Source of the DNA: Panicum virgatum
Lineage: Eukaryota > Streptophyta > Magnoliopsida > Poales > Poaceae
Assembly (NCBI RefSeq): GCF_016808335.1
Contig: NC_053148.1
Coordinates: 45,090,930-45,154,929, forward strand
Reading direction: 5' to 3'
Length of the DNA stretch: 64,000 nucleotides
The notes below the pieces were generated by a model, which ran no database searches, was not told the origin of the DNA, and saw only the letters and a program-made list of their open reading frames with translations. Positions 1 to 12,110 of the stretch are shown here, piece after piece. Both the position numbers and the translations under genes were made by a program. Numbering within the stretch: the stretch's first letter is position 1; every line of letters begins with the position of its first letter.

Positions 1-156
1 TTGCTGTTGTTGCTGCCCCTGGACGAGTTGACGGAGTAACTCGGTTTGGGCGGCCAGATATTCCGCAAAGTTGGGGGGCGGTGGTGGCGGTCGCTGCGAA
101 CTGCTACCATTTGCGTCCCCGAAACCCTCAGGGTTGCCACGTGTCGCTCCCACCAT
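1..156 (-). CDS. gag polyprotein, N-terminal fragment (element A)
   Basis: An ATG at 156-154 (minus) opens 52 codons with no stop up to the window edge. The peptide has a run of six prolines, then NFAEYLAAQTELLRQLVQ and a glutamine run. This is the usual start of chromovirus gag in grasses: a proline-rich stretch followed by a short helix and poly-Q, ahead of the retrotransposon gag domain, which would be off the left edge. The ATG follows CAG, as in the pre-gag ORF upstream and in the second gypsy element at the right end of the window; this would suit a splice acceptor, but splicing is only inferred. Gag would form the cytoplasmic particle that packages element RNA. Confidence 0.75.
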   Translation of the reverse strand, partial: MVGATRGNPEGFGDANGSSSQRPPPPPPNFAEYLAAQTELLRQLVQGQQQQQ

Positions 157-813
157 CTGGAATGGCAATTTCACTCATTAGTAGGATGACATATGACAAA
201 CCCCAAGAACAGAAGGGTAAGCGCGGAAAAGTAGAACTGAAAGGAGCACGTAACAATAGGGACAGCAACGCTGTTTGTTACAAGAGAATTCATAACTTGC
301 ACTCTGTTCATCGAAATGCGCCCAAATTTTTACAGCAGATAGATAATTTATCATACTACAACTTTGGTATTCAACTCCAAAGCTGAATCGACAGTTAAGG
401 TGGGCGAAAAATTTAATTTCTACTGCTCTGTCCAGTCTGTTTTTCAGCAGGCCGAGGTGTAATGCTCGGGCCATAAATTTTGACACACAGGTCTAAAAAT
501 GCTGAAATTTGGTGAGCACTTAGATCAGGAAATTCCCCACCACTTTGGTATTCAACACATAGCCCAGAAATACAAGGAAACATGGATAAAAATTCAGACA
601 AGTTTCTGCAGCGATAGACTCCACTGCAATTAAACCATTTCAATCATGCATCAAGTTCTTAGCTTCCGCCTAAACGATTAAGATACTTTTACATAGGAGT
701 GGTACTCTTTGACAAAAGCGAGGTACTCAACTCTTAGTTAGCCTATTACATCACCATCCAAAGTTAGGCTACCCTACAGAGGAGAATGCGCGAACGACTA
801 CTTAAGACATCAT
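157..813. other. spacer between pre-gag ORF and gag of element A
   Basis: About 650 bases with no long open frame on the element's strand. The ORFs that can be called here are short and without recognisable motifs. The stretch may act as an intron or as the leader for gag translation, because the gag ATG follows a pyrimidine-poor CAG; nothing else is seen. Confidence 0.5.
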
Positions 814-1689
814 CTAAAAGTCGTCTAGGTTGTTGACGGAAGACTCGCTCCTCACTGGAGAGTGAGCTCCCGGAAGTGGTGGCAGGGGCACTCCAGACAT
901 AGTGTCAAGTCCTGAGATACCCTGAACCTCCTGGGGCTCCTCCTCCATGGCCTCAGGCTGGGCCTGCTGAGCCTCCAACATCTCAATGTGATCAAAGGCA
1001 GCATTCAACTGAGCCTGCTGGGCGGTGAACTGCTGCTCCAGAAGTGCAAAGTCAGCATCCCTGTTGTCCAAGAGGACATCACGTTCCTCAATCAGACCCT
1101 CCAGTTCGCCCACATGGGCATCAAGATCCCTGATCTGCTCATTCTTAGCAATCACTATCTCATGGCTGGTCCGTGCAGAAGCAATGATCTGGGTCATGGC
1201 CTTGGCCTGTAAAGTCTGCAAGCGGTAGAGTGCATTCATGCACTTCACTGACATGGAGATAGTCTCTGCAGCTCGGTTCTGCTGGAGGTACCCAGTGTGT
1301 CCGACCCGACTAAGCCAGTTAGGGTCATTGGGCTGTTCTGCTGGGAAGAGGCCAATAGGAGCTAGTGTGACAGCTGCGTAATTCTTCTCACAAAACTTGT
1401 TGAGTGCTGTCATGGCTGCAACTTCCCAAGTGTCAACCAGACGGTGTCCAACTACCTCCAGCTCCAAGGAAGCCCAGTGATCTGGAAAAGGGTGGGGAGC
1501 ATGAGTCATGCGCACGCGACAGCGCGCAACTCCCATCTCATGGAACTCCTCGCCCACGTAGCGCGGGGGACTGGGATATCCAGCATCGCGCATCACCTCC
1601 CAAAGAATGGAGGGAAAACCCTGCCAGTGTATGCACTCGGAGTGTGCACGCCCATCCTCATCAAACACCAGGAGAGCAGGGGCAGCCAT
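814..1689 (-). CDS. pre-gag ORF of gypsy element A, unknown function
   Basis: An open frame of 291 codons from the ATG at 1689. An earlier in-frame ATG at 1770 exists, but the one at 1689 follows CAG and gives a start (MAAPALLVFDEDG) that matches the layout of the related ORF at 62558. Residues about 20-140 form a globular domain with GFPSILWEVM, PRYVGEEF and a WASLELEV-like strand. Residues about 160-250 are rich in E, Q, L and A and look like a coiled coil. The tail is acidic and proline-rich. The ORF lies between the primer binding site and gag, a place where several plant gypsy elements carry an additional gene. No enzyme motif is visible and I do not assign a function. It could produce a structural or RNA-binding accessory protein. 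Confidence 0.72.
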   Translation of the reverse strand: MAAPALLVFDEDGRAHSECIHWQGFPSILWEVMRDAGYPSPPRYVGEEFHEMGVARCRVRMTHAPHPFPDHWASLELEVVGHRLVDTWEVAAMTALNKFCEKNYAAVTLAPIGLFPAEQPNDPNWLSRVGHTGYLQQNRAAETISMSVKCMNALYRLQTLQAKAMTQIIASARTSHEIVIAKNEQIRDLDAHVGELEGLIEERDVLLDNRDADFALLEQQFTAQQAQLNAAFDHIEMLEAQQAQPEAMEEEPQEVQGISGLDTMSGVPLPPLPGAHSPVRSESSVNNLDDF

Positions 1690-3095
1690 CTGTACAGAAG
1701 ATGTACACAAGTGAGTGATGGCTAAAACAGATTTTTGGTAGTGCACAAAAACGAGTATAACTGAAAGCATGGAGCTCTAAAAATTCTCAAAATTTACAGG
1801 GACATTCCTTAGGTTGTTAGAAACAACTTTTCTAGTCAACTCAAGAGCTAGATCAGAGCCTAAGAAGGTCTTATCCTTATAGTTTGCTTTGCTGTCAGCC
1901 CAAAATTTTCAGTGACCAGAGAGCTAGTAAACTGAGTGCTGAGGTCAAACCACTAAGCCTAAAATCACCAAATTTTTACAGAAGCTTGGTGAGTAAATTG
2001 GGCACAAGTTTTGTGTTGAACACATCTGCAGAAAACATTTCTATGACGGCCTAAAAATTCGTGCAACACAGGTGCTCAAAGCTGACAGAAAAACAGGGTG
2101 TCAAAGTTTCTAGTGTACCCTATGGTATACAAGTTGGAAAATTCTCAAATTTAAACAGAAGCTAGTAGACAAGTTTTGGAGCAAAATTATCCACTGGCGC
2201 TTCTACCGATAAAGTCATCTACCATGTCAAATAATTCATCTTCCACGATATAGCAGAAATGACAGATTTCTAGATAGACCTTAATTGAGAGAAGATGAAC
2301 CGTGCTCACGTGCAAACCTTAACCTTACCGACTAACCCACATCTATTTTCAGTGGCCTTCGATTTTATGAGCATGATGCACGCACGACCTAATCGTCCTT
2401 CCAAAGAAAACAATTGCCAAATAGTTTTTGGGCTTACGGGGTTAGCACCGGTGGCAGGGCACAACTTACGTCTCTCCCTATATATATATTTCTAGCCGAG
2501 TTCTAATCGTTATTAACTTACGTAATCGCGGTTAGTGTACCTGCAGAAAATTGACAGATATATATATATTCATTGAACCTTTCATGCCAGCACACATGAA
2601 AGCGTCCCCATACATTACCGCTCACTATAGAAGCGGCATCCATGCGTCCCACACTGCATGGACAGTGCTCATACGCTACCGAGGCGACGTATTCACGGTT
2701 TTTTCTTTTACTCCCAATATAATCGACTCATGGTCGGTATATTGGCAGCAGCTCAAGTAGGCCACTGCTTGAGCACAGTGTTCGGTTCGCATCACCGACG
2801 GGAAGGTCAAACTCTCTCAGTTGACTGAGGATTCTTACCGTCTTACCTTGGCGTAGGTGCGTCGTCACATAATATAAAGTACTGAATTTAAAGTACAGAA
2901 AGTAATGTGCTGGAAGTCAGATATAAATAACCATAAGTTAGATAGCCACCTAAAACTCCCATAATATTCCCTAGGGCTTTACGTACTATACACAATCCTT
3001 AACGAACCAACGTATTTACCAAATGCGATTACGTGGCTAAGTTTTAAGTAAAACTTTTAAAATCTAGTCGCACTCTCGGGTGTGCGCTTTGTTCG
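1690..3095 (-). other. untranslated leader of gypsy element A
   Basis: The 1.4 kb between the primer binding site and the pre-gag ORF contains no convincing coding frame. It is AT-rich with short degenerate repeats. It probably contains the RNA packaging signal and possibly an intron, but neither can be shown from the sequence. Confidence 0.5.
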
Positions 3096-3107
3096 GCTCT
3101 GATACCA
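3096..3107 (-). promoter_or_regulatory. primer binding site, initiator Met-tRNA type (element A)
   Basis: The minus strand reads TGGTATCAGAGC two bases inside the LTR end. This is the standard sequence complementary to the 3' end of plant initiator methionine tRNA and primes minus-strand DNA synthesis in gypsy and copia elements. It fixes the LTR boundary at 3110. Confidence 0.9.
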
Positions 3108-3109
3108 GC

Positions 3110-6100
3110 TGTGGCAGTACCGCCCTAATTAATCCGGCTCAAGTGCGCTAACCATCATCTTAAAGACAATCCCGGCTAACACGCACTTCAAACGGAGTAA
3201 TTTGGCAGTGCTGTCGGGTAAAGTCCCGAAGAATCCACCTAAGCGTCGATCGAACCCAAAGCTTACATGTAACCCACACGAAGGTGGGTCCAGAGAGTAC
3301 AACATTTCACAAATATATTACATTACCGGGTCTTAACTTAATTATTACAACCCAAGTTCGAAGTCTTTGAAAGGTACTTGAAATTCGAAATGAAAGTAGT
3401 TCAGAGTTCATTGCAGCGGAAAAATAAAACGAGTTCTAAACGACGATACATGATGTCATGATGAAGCCCGTACATGACATCACTCGGCATAGCCATCGCT
3501 GGCCGGAGTCGTATCCCACTCCACCGACCAACCAGGGGGTAAGGTACACGGCCAAGTCAAGCTAGCAATCATGTCCTCAAAAGTATTACCTGAAACAAAA
3601 ATTGAGCCACAAGCAAGGCTGAGTATACTAATACTCCGCAAGGCTTACCCGACTAGAATATAACTAACCCTCTAACTAGACATGCAAGGCTTTTGGCTTG
3701 AGGGGTTTGTCTTTGCCGAAAAGCAGTGAGTCCTTATTTTCCGATTTTAGCTTTCAAGTTCTATTATGATTAACCCTTCTACATTAGCATCTATCCTAAA
3801 GCATACATGGTGGAGAGCAATTATTTTTCATCAATCAACCAAAATTTCTCCTCATCATTGTTCCACTTCTTACTCTATGTGGCAAAAGGGTTAAGCAGTC
3901 TCAATATCCGTGAGAGACGGACGATTCGAATCGAATTTATTAACCTGGCCAGGCAGACCTAAACACACGCATGGGAAATGCAGTCCCCACGCGACTTTTC
4001 CCCTTTTTCCCCGGGCATGAAACAGGCCCACCGTCCTAGGGTGCCCTGCACCCGTGCGTGACCATAGACCAGACAGTGGGGAGTATGTTCCACGGCCGGT
4101 TCCATCAGGTACTTAAGCTTACCGATTACCATATTCTCGGCATGTGGTTAGTACGTTCAAACGCTTAACCACCACTACCACACACCGCGGCCTTATCCAT
4201 TTTGACTAAACAGACGGGGTATCACCAGTACAACCACCCCGCCCGTAATCCTTATATTGCAGTGTGTAGTAAGCATTCAACTCCTATGAGCTCGCGAGTG
4301 ACAGGCAATCACTCGACTTCTACCGAACCATTAGCCTAGCCAACTAGCGACCTACACATACTAGTGTTCAAGCATAGGTACCTAGGATCATGCAACTAAG
4401 GTTCCAAACAATTCCTGCAACTTAAATGCACAAATAAACAGGAATATAAATAGTGGCATAAACTCAAATAGGTAGAACATGCTCCGGGGCTTGCCTTCCT
4501 GAGCGTAGCTAGCTGTGGGCTCTTCCGAAACTCGGTTCGGGTCTTCAGTGACTTCAGTTAGGTTCACTTGAGCTTCACGCGGCTCACTCTCGGACTCCGG
4601 CACCAACTCGTACGTACCGTCAGGGAGAGTAGTCGAATCTATATGAAATGCATATGCGTGAGTTAATTTAGTGATACGATTTAATCAATTCTTCACTAAA
4701 GAGCCGAAATTCAACGCAACTCAAGATGATTTATAAAATATTCTGCTACATTGTTTGGGCAACCATTTATAGAGTAATAATCATTATACTGACTCCCTAA
4801 AGTAACTCGGATGGGTTGTCTCTTTTATCCCTATGCAGCAAAAGAAAGATTTTTCTTATTTATTGCTAGGTTAAGCATGTCCTTATCCTAAATAATGTTA
4901 AACATAGATTCTGGGGTTGAAATTTTTATGCAAGATACATCTCTGAGTAACTTGCCTACTGTGAAATTTTTAGCCCAATTCATGCAGCCTATTAATCACG
5001 AAAAATAAAATAAACAGCTACTGCTAGAAACAAAGATGAATTTTGCAGGTCAAAATATACAAGTACTGGTAATGAAATTTTAACTTAGTGTTTTATACAT
5101 AAATATGAGCCTTCCATAAATTTTTCACAATTAAATAAGCATTTTACAGGGCATGAAAAATAGCACAAAGTAATGCTGCATGGATCGAAATTAAATTCTA
5201 TAGGCTGTTATACTAAGTTCCAGAGCCTCATATTTTACCAGCATGGTTATGAACCCAATTTCATCCCCTAGAAAAATTATCAGATTTTTCTATGCAAATA
5301 AACTATTTTTCTTGATTTAGTGTAAACATCTATACTATTAATTAGTTGGACAGGTTCCACCCATCTAGAATTTCTCAAAATTTTTGTACAGCAACAAAAC
5401 ATCAAGTTAAGGGTACTGTAAAAGTTTGAGCTCAGTAAACCAAGTTAAACAGTAGGTACAAACAAACTATTTTAAACAAGGCATAAAGCGAGATTTAAAT
5501 AAACTGATATCTAGGCATGTCAAAAGTCTATGAAACTTTTACACAAGGTTATACATCTAATATGTAACCTACCGACCAAAAATGGCTAGCAACTCATGCT
5601 TGTAACTTGAGATCTAATATAAAGTACATTTTCTTTGTATTTTAAATGAAATAAAAACCATTGAGCAAATGAAAAAGTCCATGTAACAAAAGTTGTAGGT
5701 CTCTTCTCAAAGATTCCAGAACAGTTGAGTTTGAATTTTTCTGATTTTTCTACGATTTTTAAACGAATTTACAAGTTTACTGGAAAAATTAGAAAACATA
5801 AACTCAGATTTGCAAAGGGATCCCTGGACTTCTCACAGAACCCCCTGGAAACCCAAAACTATTTGCGCAGGGGTCCCTGGCCGGAGTTGGGGACAGAGGC
5901 GGCGGCGGTGGGGGTTTTCCCGGCGAGGAGGGGCTCGCCGGCGGCTGGGATGGGGCCCAGGGGAGAGAGCTCACCGAGCTCTACCTAAGGATGGGTGATG
6001 CGGTCGACGGGGGCGGCCGGAGCAGGGTCGGCGGCGGCGCCCAGGGAGCGGCGGCGGCGGCTGCAGCGGACGACGGCGCTCCGGTGTGGGAGGAGGGGCA

Positions 6101-7394
6101 AGAGCCGGCCGGGGAGCTTCACGGCGCCATGAGGAAGCTAGCTCCGGGGTCGATTGGAGTCGGGGAAGGGCGGGGAAGGGGCTCCGCGGCGAGGGGGGTG
6201 CTCGACGGCGGCAATGGCGTGGGCGGCGGCGTTCCGCGGCACTGGGAGGCTCTGGGTGAAAATGGGCGGGCCTGGGAGTTGCCTGGGGGTGAATCGAAGC
6301 TAGCTGGGTGCTCGATAGGAGTGGAGGAGGGCTGAGCCGGGCTCTCCGCGAGAGCCGTGGCTTGGCGGCGGAAAATGGGGGCGCGGCGGCGCTGCGCGGT
6401 GGCGCGGCGGCGCTGGCCGTTCTGGGCGAAGGGGTGGGGCTTGGGCGTGGGGAATGGGGCGTGGGCGAGCGGGCACACGCGCGGCGCGAGCTAAAAGGGG
6501 GAGTGAGGGCGTGAGGAGGGGCTGGGCGCAGAAGAGGCAGCGGCGGCGGTGCGCGCGGCCTGGCGGTGGCGTGCTCGCCAGGCGGCCTTCAAGGCGGGTC
6601 AGGGCGCAGCAAGCGGGCCGGTGGCGTGGGTAGCGACGCAGTGAAGGCGAGGTGATGATGGCGGGGTGGCGTGCGGGCGGCAGGTGCACGGCCGGCCCGT
6701 TTGGGCGCTACGGCGGCGAGGGCGGCGCGTCGCCGAGCGCTTGGCGCGGCGCGCGCGTCAACGGGCAGGGCGGTGCGAGGACGGCGTCCAGGCGCGTGCG
6801 CACTCGAGCGGGGAGGGGGTCAGCGGCGCGCGCCCAGGCAGCAGGGCAGCGAGCGGGAGCGTGCAGCGGCGCAGCGAGCGGCAGCGGCGCGCTGAGCGCT
6901 CGGGGCAGGGGAGGGTCAGCGAGGAAGAGAGAGAGAGGAGAGAGAGATGAGTGGAGAGAGAAATTTAAAAGCCCACGGTTTGACTTAGCAAAAACTCAAA
7001 TTTTTCAATTGAAACTCAAAAATTTTTGAACACGAAAGTTGTTCAAAATTAAATTTCCTACAACTTTCCTTTCAGGCAAAACTTCATTTGAGCGATGGTT
7101 TGGAAGTTCAAAATTTGAATTCAAGTTTAATGATCCCGCTTGTTTTTCGGGGTTAATTCAAATTTTCATGTTAGAACTTGAAAAACTTTGAACACGAAAG
7201 TAGTTTGTTTTGTCCAACTCTACGACTTTTGTTTTGGGCAAGAGTTCATTTGAGCAAAAGTGTGAGGGTTGACTTTTTGGCGTGTTTAAACTGAATTTCG
7301 GCTTTGCAGTAATTGAGAAATTGGGGGAGGGTTTAACGTGTCATCGCATGTGAATTGCCTGTTTAATATAGTGTTAAACACCGGAGGTGTTACA
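3110..7394 (-). repeat. 5' LTR of gypsy element A (about 4.3 kb)
   Basis: On the minus strand it runs from TGTAACACCTCCGG (7394 down) to GGTACTGCCACA (ending 3110), next to the primer binding site. At 4285 bases it is at the long end for plant LTRs. A segment at about 5880-6950 is very GC- and CpG-rich and contains several spurious open frames on both strands, while the outer parts are AT-rich. The insertion point after 7394 cuts the host element's RNase H frame just after the codons for FYLSR. The partner LTR is outside the window, so divergence and age cannot be estimated. The target duplication would be 7395-7399 (ATGCA), unverified. Confidence 0.85.
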
Positions 7395-8842
7395 ATGCAC
7401 CTGCTGAGGTAGAAAACACTCTCCTGGCCATCGTGCTTCTGAACCAATACCGAAGCAATGGAAGTGTCACCCACGGATAGGTACACATAGAACGGCCTAT
7501 CTTGCTGAGGAGGAACCAACACTGGAGGCTTTGACAAATATTCTTTGATTTCATCGAAAACTTGCTGCTGTTCTGCCCCCCAGCGAAACTCATCATCGGA
7601 TTTGATCTTCACTAAACCCATGAATGGTTCGATGCGCCCAGACAGATTAGAAATAAATCATCTGACAAAGTTAATTTTACCGATGAGCTTCTGCAACTCT
7701 TTCTTCGTAGTAGGTGGCTTCATCGTCTTCACAGCTTCTTGACTCTTTAGGCCGATCTCGATTCTCTGTTCATGCACCAGGAATCCCAAAAATTGACCGG
7801 CCGACACGCCAAAAGCACATTTCTTTGGGTTTATTTTGAGCCCAAACTTCCGAGTCCGCTCTAAGACTTGACGCAGATCTTCTAGATGCCCCCCAGCTGA
7901 TTTGGACTTGACCACAACATCATCAATATAAATTTCTACCAGTTTGCCGATGAGATCATGAAAAATGTAATTCATGGCACGCTGGTACGTTGCACCGGCA
8001 TTTTTCAATCCAAAGGTCATAACCAAGTACTCGAACAAGCCGACCGCGCCTGGTACTCTGAACGCGGTCTTGTTCACGTCTTCTGGGGCCATGAAGATCT
8101 GGTTGTAGCCGGCATTACCGTCCATAAAACTCATCGTTTTGTGGCCCGCAGCTGCATTGATCAATGTCTCTGCAACAGGCATCGGGTATTCGTCCTTTGG
8201 CGTCGCTCTGTTGAGATCTCTAAAATCGACGCAGACACGCCATCGGCCATCTTTCTTTTGTACCGGTACCACGCTAGAGATCCATTCTACATACCGGCAC
8301 GGCCTGATGAACCCAACTACCAATATCTTCTCCACCTCTTTCTGGACTTCTTCTAGGACTTCGGCCTTCATCTGACGTGCTCGTTGCTGAAACGGCCGAA
8401 ACCCCTTCTTGAGCGGGAGCCGATGCTCGACGATGCTTCTGTCTAGACCGGGCATCTCAGTGTAGTCCCATGCGAAACAATCCCGGTACTTTTTCAGCAG
8501 TGCAATCATCTCCTCACGCAAGACCGGATCCAACTTTTTGCTGATAAATGTCGGCCGTGGCTGATCCCCAGGACCGATGTCAACCTCTTCCAAATCATCA
8601 GCTGACGTGAACCCGTATCCCAGCTTGCCGTCGTCTGAAAAACCAGCTGCAAACGCAGGCGAGTCTTCGTTATCCACAAGATCAGCGGCAAACACAGGGA
8701 GATGACAAGAAAAATTATTTGGCCAACCGCATGGGCTGGCCGTTTCTATACTTCCATTATCATTCGAAACCAAATAGTCAATGAGTAGCCAACTGCCGGA
8801 GCAGGCCATCATATGTACATGATGTAACAATTTCGACCCCAA
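7395..8842 (-). pseudogene. reverse transcriptase / RNase H (element B), disrupted
   Basis: Residues from 8842 downwards contain a lead-in ending in KKLDPVLREEMIALLKKYRD and then the complete RT core: the fingers with VQKKDGRWRVCVDFRDLN, the catalytic aspartate in FMDGNAGYNQ, FGLKNAGATYQ, the YIDD box in VEIYIDDVVVKS, and GFLVHEQRIE. A TGA at 7658-7660 stops the frame after KINFVR; the neighbouring residues read as though this codon had been CGA. The same frame then continues into the connection and RNase H region (EPFMGLVKIKSDDEF to VFYLSR), where element A has inserted at 7394/7395. A frameshift separates it from the protease upstream. The family normally makes one gag-pol polyprotein, and this copy cannot. 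Confidence 0.9.
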
Positions 8843-8925
8843 ATAGGATTTTTCTATTTTTTGGGGCCGGTCGCTGGGACTGGCCTCTCTAACTCTATTA
8901 CACCCCGTAGCATGCCAGGACGTGT

Positions 8926-10167
8926 TTACTCTGTGAGGCCGGTGGATAAGACCAGCCTCAGTCCGTTTTTTGTCACCTTGATCCGATCACAGTCTTCCTG
9001 TGAAATCCCTGAGATCGGCTCTTGTCCTTCTACGTCCCAGGCGTTCATATCCGCGAGCGAGACCTCGCTGGAATCATCTGCAGGGACCACTTCTACTTCA
9101 TCGCCATCCCATTGGACCAGATACTGATGCATTGTGGAAGGGATACAACAGTTGGTGTGAATCCAATCTCTCCCAAGCAACACCGTGTATGTACTCTTGC
9201 TGTTGACGATGAAGAATGAAGTCGGGATCGTCTTGCGGCCCACTGTCAACTCCACATTAAGAACCCCCATTGCCTATGATGGCTGCCCATTGAAGTCATT
9301 GAGTGTCACGTTGGTCTTAATGAGGTCGGCAGAAGAACGCCCCAACCGGCGCAGCACTGAATATGGCATCAGATTGACTGCAGCACCAGTGTCAACCAAC
9401 ATCCTGTTAACGGGTTTACCGTTGATGAAGCCCTTGAGATACAACCCCTTCAAATGTTTGTAGGTTTTTTCCTTTGGCTTCTCGAAGATGATCGGCTGGG
9501 GGCCAAGATCCAACTGTGCAATATGAAATTCCTCTGGTTGGGGTGCCCGGAACTCTGATGGGAGTACGAACACCATGTTCACATCAGCCGATGGCTTCTC
9601 ATCGGCTTTTGTCTGCTTGGGGTGCCACTCTTTTCTTGGAGGGCGCCTTTCCACCCTTCGCTGGTGCCTGACCTGTTCCGCGAGGTCCGGACGCGCCTTC
9701 TTCAGCACGTCAAGGTATCTTGCTTCTGCCTCTTCTAGATTGCGCAAGCGCTGCACTCTGCGCTTCTGCGAGCGATTAAGCCCGTCAGGACACCACCGTG
9801 GGCGATGGTACATGTCATCTTCTCCTGGCTCGAAATCACCCTTGGTCGGCCGCTCAACATGTTCGTCGTGACGCACTTTGGGCCCCAAGCGCCGGAACAC
9901 CGACGTCTTGCCTGACTGGCGTGTCCGAGGCCTGCACTCCAGACAATCATCTATAGTGGGCAATCGGCTCATGCCAGAATTCCAGCAGTACCTGAAGAAC
10001 GGGCAATGCCAGTGGTCGCGTATAGCCTGGCGCATTCCCAGCGTCCTCCCTGTGCGGTACTCGTACTCCTCTTCTTCCGATTGATATCGGCGACGCAGCT
10101 TGTGCTGATATTCATATTTTTCCAGAAGCCGATCAGAAGCTGGAAGTTGATTACGGATGTGACGCAC
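8926..10167 (-). pseudogene. retropepsin region of element B with internal stop
   Basis: The frame from 10167 carries a basic linker of about 200 residues, then a retropepsin active-site motif, RMLVDTGAAVNLMP, at residues about 257-270. An in-frame TAG at 9274-9276 follows DFNGQPS. Translation in the same frame continues with GVLNVELTVG and the second protease landmark YTVLLGRDWIH. The aspartic protease would process gag-pol. The TAG is explained by a single C-to-T change. The frame then ends at 8926 and reverse transcriptase resumes in another frame. Confidence 0.85.
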
Positions 10168-10209
10168 TTGCTCTTCAGTAATATGCTATCGCCCTGGCTT
10201 ATTTTGATC

Positions 10210-12058
10210 CTAGGGCCGTTTGCCAGAAACGGCCTCTCCCCTTTGCTCGTCACGACAGCGTACATGCCCCGCTATGTTGATCTGGAATGAAAAATTCTGG
10301 CCCGTAGGAGTGAAGTCTGACAACTCTACCACGTTGGCTTGCGGGAAGGGCTTCGTGTCAACCTTCATCGTGTGTTGGGCCAGGATTAATCGGCCTTGCT
10401 CGATAGCCGATTGAATCTGACGGCGCAGCTCCTTGCATTCACCCGTGGCATGAGTGAACGAGTGATGCCATTTACAGTATAGCTTCCCCTGCAACTCTTG
10501 TGCGGTTGGCAGCTTGTGATTCTCTGGGAGCTTCAGCTGTTTTTCTTTGAGCAGTAGATCAAATATCTGCTCTACTTTCGCTACGTCGAAGTCGAATCTC
10601 TTCACAAGCCCCTGCTGTTTGATCCATTTGCACGGGACAGGGTTTGCCCCCCGAGTCCACTCTGCCACGGCCACTTCTTGTTCCTCGCCAGAGTCATCAG
10701 ATTCATCTGCTTGGGCCATGTTCACATGGCACTTGAACTTGTCCTGGTACAGATCAGGATGGTAAAGCTCGTACGCCGTAAGCTTCTGCACCAGGTGCGC
10801 CAGAGATGCGAACTCCAACTGGAAAGCCATATCCTTGATCGGCTTAGCGAGTCCCAGAACTGCCAGATCGACTGCCTCCTTCTCCGTAATGCGTGATGAA
10901 TAGCATCAATTCTTGACCTCTCTGAAGCGTTGTATGTATTCCGACACAGTCTCTCCTCGCTTTTGTCTGACTTGGGCGAGGTCGGCAATCCCAGCTTCAG
11001 CAGCCTCTGAGTGATACTGGGTATGGAACTGATCTTCCAGCTGCCTCCAAGTTCGAATCGAATCTAGAGCCAATGACGCGTACCATCCAAAAGCTGGGCC
11101 TGTAAGAGATTGGCCGAAGAACAGGACCCTCAGCGGATCCGATACTGAGATCATCCCAAGCTGCGTTAAGTATCGGCTCACATGCTCAATGGAGCTGGCT
11201 CCTTCTGACCCGTTGAACTTGGTGAACTCAGGGAGTCGATACTTGGGTGGCAATGGGATCAAGTCGTAGTCACTTGGATACGTCTTGGAATAGCCGATCG
11301 CTTTTCTCTTGGGCAGGATGCCAAACTGGTCTCTCAGTATTGCACTGACCTGCTCCACACTAAGAACTCCTGGGGCCGATGGCTCAGCACTCGGCCCGGT
11401 AGCGTACTTTGCCAGCCACGCTTGTGTTCTCCGCGTCTGCTCCAGAAGCTCCTAGGCTTACCAACTGCACCGAGCGTGTTGGATTGATGCTGTCAGGGAT
11501 GTATGTGCACGTGTAGCCGTACGGGATCTCCTTGGGTGGCTCGGTCAGGAACTGGCCTTCTCCAGGATCACCGCCGATCTTGTGAGCGATATAGATCGGC
11601 GAATTCTGTTGTCTTGCTGCTGCGAGCGAGTAGGACACTGGCGGCCTAGATTGCAGTGCAGCTCCCCCCTTGTGGCTCCCCAGGACTGGTCCCGACAGGG
11701 AGTACTAGTTCTTGATCACCTCCTGGACAACGCAATGTGCCACGCGCTCAAGTTCGTTCACCAGGCTTTCTAAGTGCCGATGAAGCGTATGGGCCACCAT
11801 ATAGTTCATCTCCTGGCGTAGGGCCCTGGTGCGCTCCTCTGAAGGTACGGATAGATCAACGTTGTCGAGAGCGCCCTCTGGTGAGAACCCCTTCCACCTG
11901 ATGCCATGGTTGCGGGTCCTCTCAAAAGAGCCGATGAGATCAGATTCGAACTGAGCTTTGACCTCATCGTACTTTTGCTTATGTTCCAGAGTCGGCTCTT
12001 CATACGTGACCGGTTTGGTGACCGGCGGAACCGGTGCTTGGTCCTGAGCTCCTGTCAT
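10210..12058 (-). pseudogene. gag (element B), frameshifted
   Basis: The ATG at 12058-12056 ([12 protein letters not shown]) begins an acidic N-terminal region that runs to 11705. Further pieces are 11638-11384 and, in another frame, 11358-10906, which holds the retrotransposon gag core (LPEFTKFNGSEGASSIEHVS, PAFGWYASL, WRQLEDQFHTQY, YIQRFREVKN). A TGA at 10906-10908 interrupts the core; the next piece (10830-10210) continues in the same frame with a C-terminal region containing CKWHHSFTHATGEC, a CCHC-like pattern typical of this lineage. Stops and at least one frameshift make it non-functional. The start was chosen because it follows the primer site by about 40 bases, as in Tat elements. Confidence 0.82.
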
Positions 12059-12095
12059 CTCTGCGGCGGGCGTTGTTGTTGATGAATGTCCCACT

Positions 12096-12108
12096 GGGCG
12101 TGCCAGAA
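12096..12108 (-). promoter_or_regulatory. primer binding site region of element B
   Basis: The minus strand reads TTCTGGCACGCCC two bases after the LTR end. This wording is seen next to LTRs of RIRE2/Cinful-type elements and differs from the methionine-tRNA site in elements A and E. I do not assign the tRNA with certainty. Confidence 0.6.
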
Positions 12109-12110
12109 TG

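Larger units (their letters stand above)
1..7394 (-). mobile_element. Ty3/gypsy LTR retrotransposon A, 5' part
   Basis: The element reads right to left. Its 5' LTR (3110-7394) is followed by a methionine-tRNA-type primer binding site, a leader, an extra ORF (814-1689) and the start of gag (156 down to 1); the rest lies outside the window. The LTR starts with TGTAACACC and ends with TGCCACA on the minus strand. The element is inserted in the RNase H coding region of an older Tat-type element, which resumes at 7395, so it is the younger of the two. Its pre-gag ORF and the visible gag start are open, which fits a fairly recent insertion. The gene order and very long LTR suggest the Tekay/Del side of the chromoviruses, but no integrase is visible to confirm the lineage. 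Confidence 0.88.

Noticed and set aside
5725..7029. Cluster of long overlapping ORFs on both strands
   Set aside because: They lie in the CpG-rich part of the LTR of element A; GC-rich DNA lacks stops by chance and no domain is visible.
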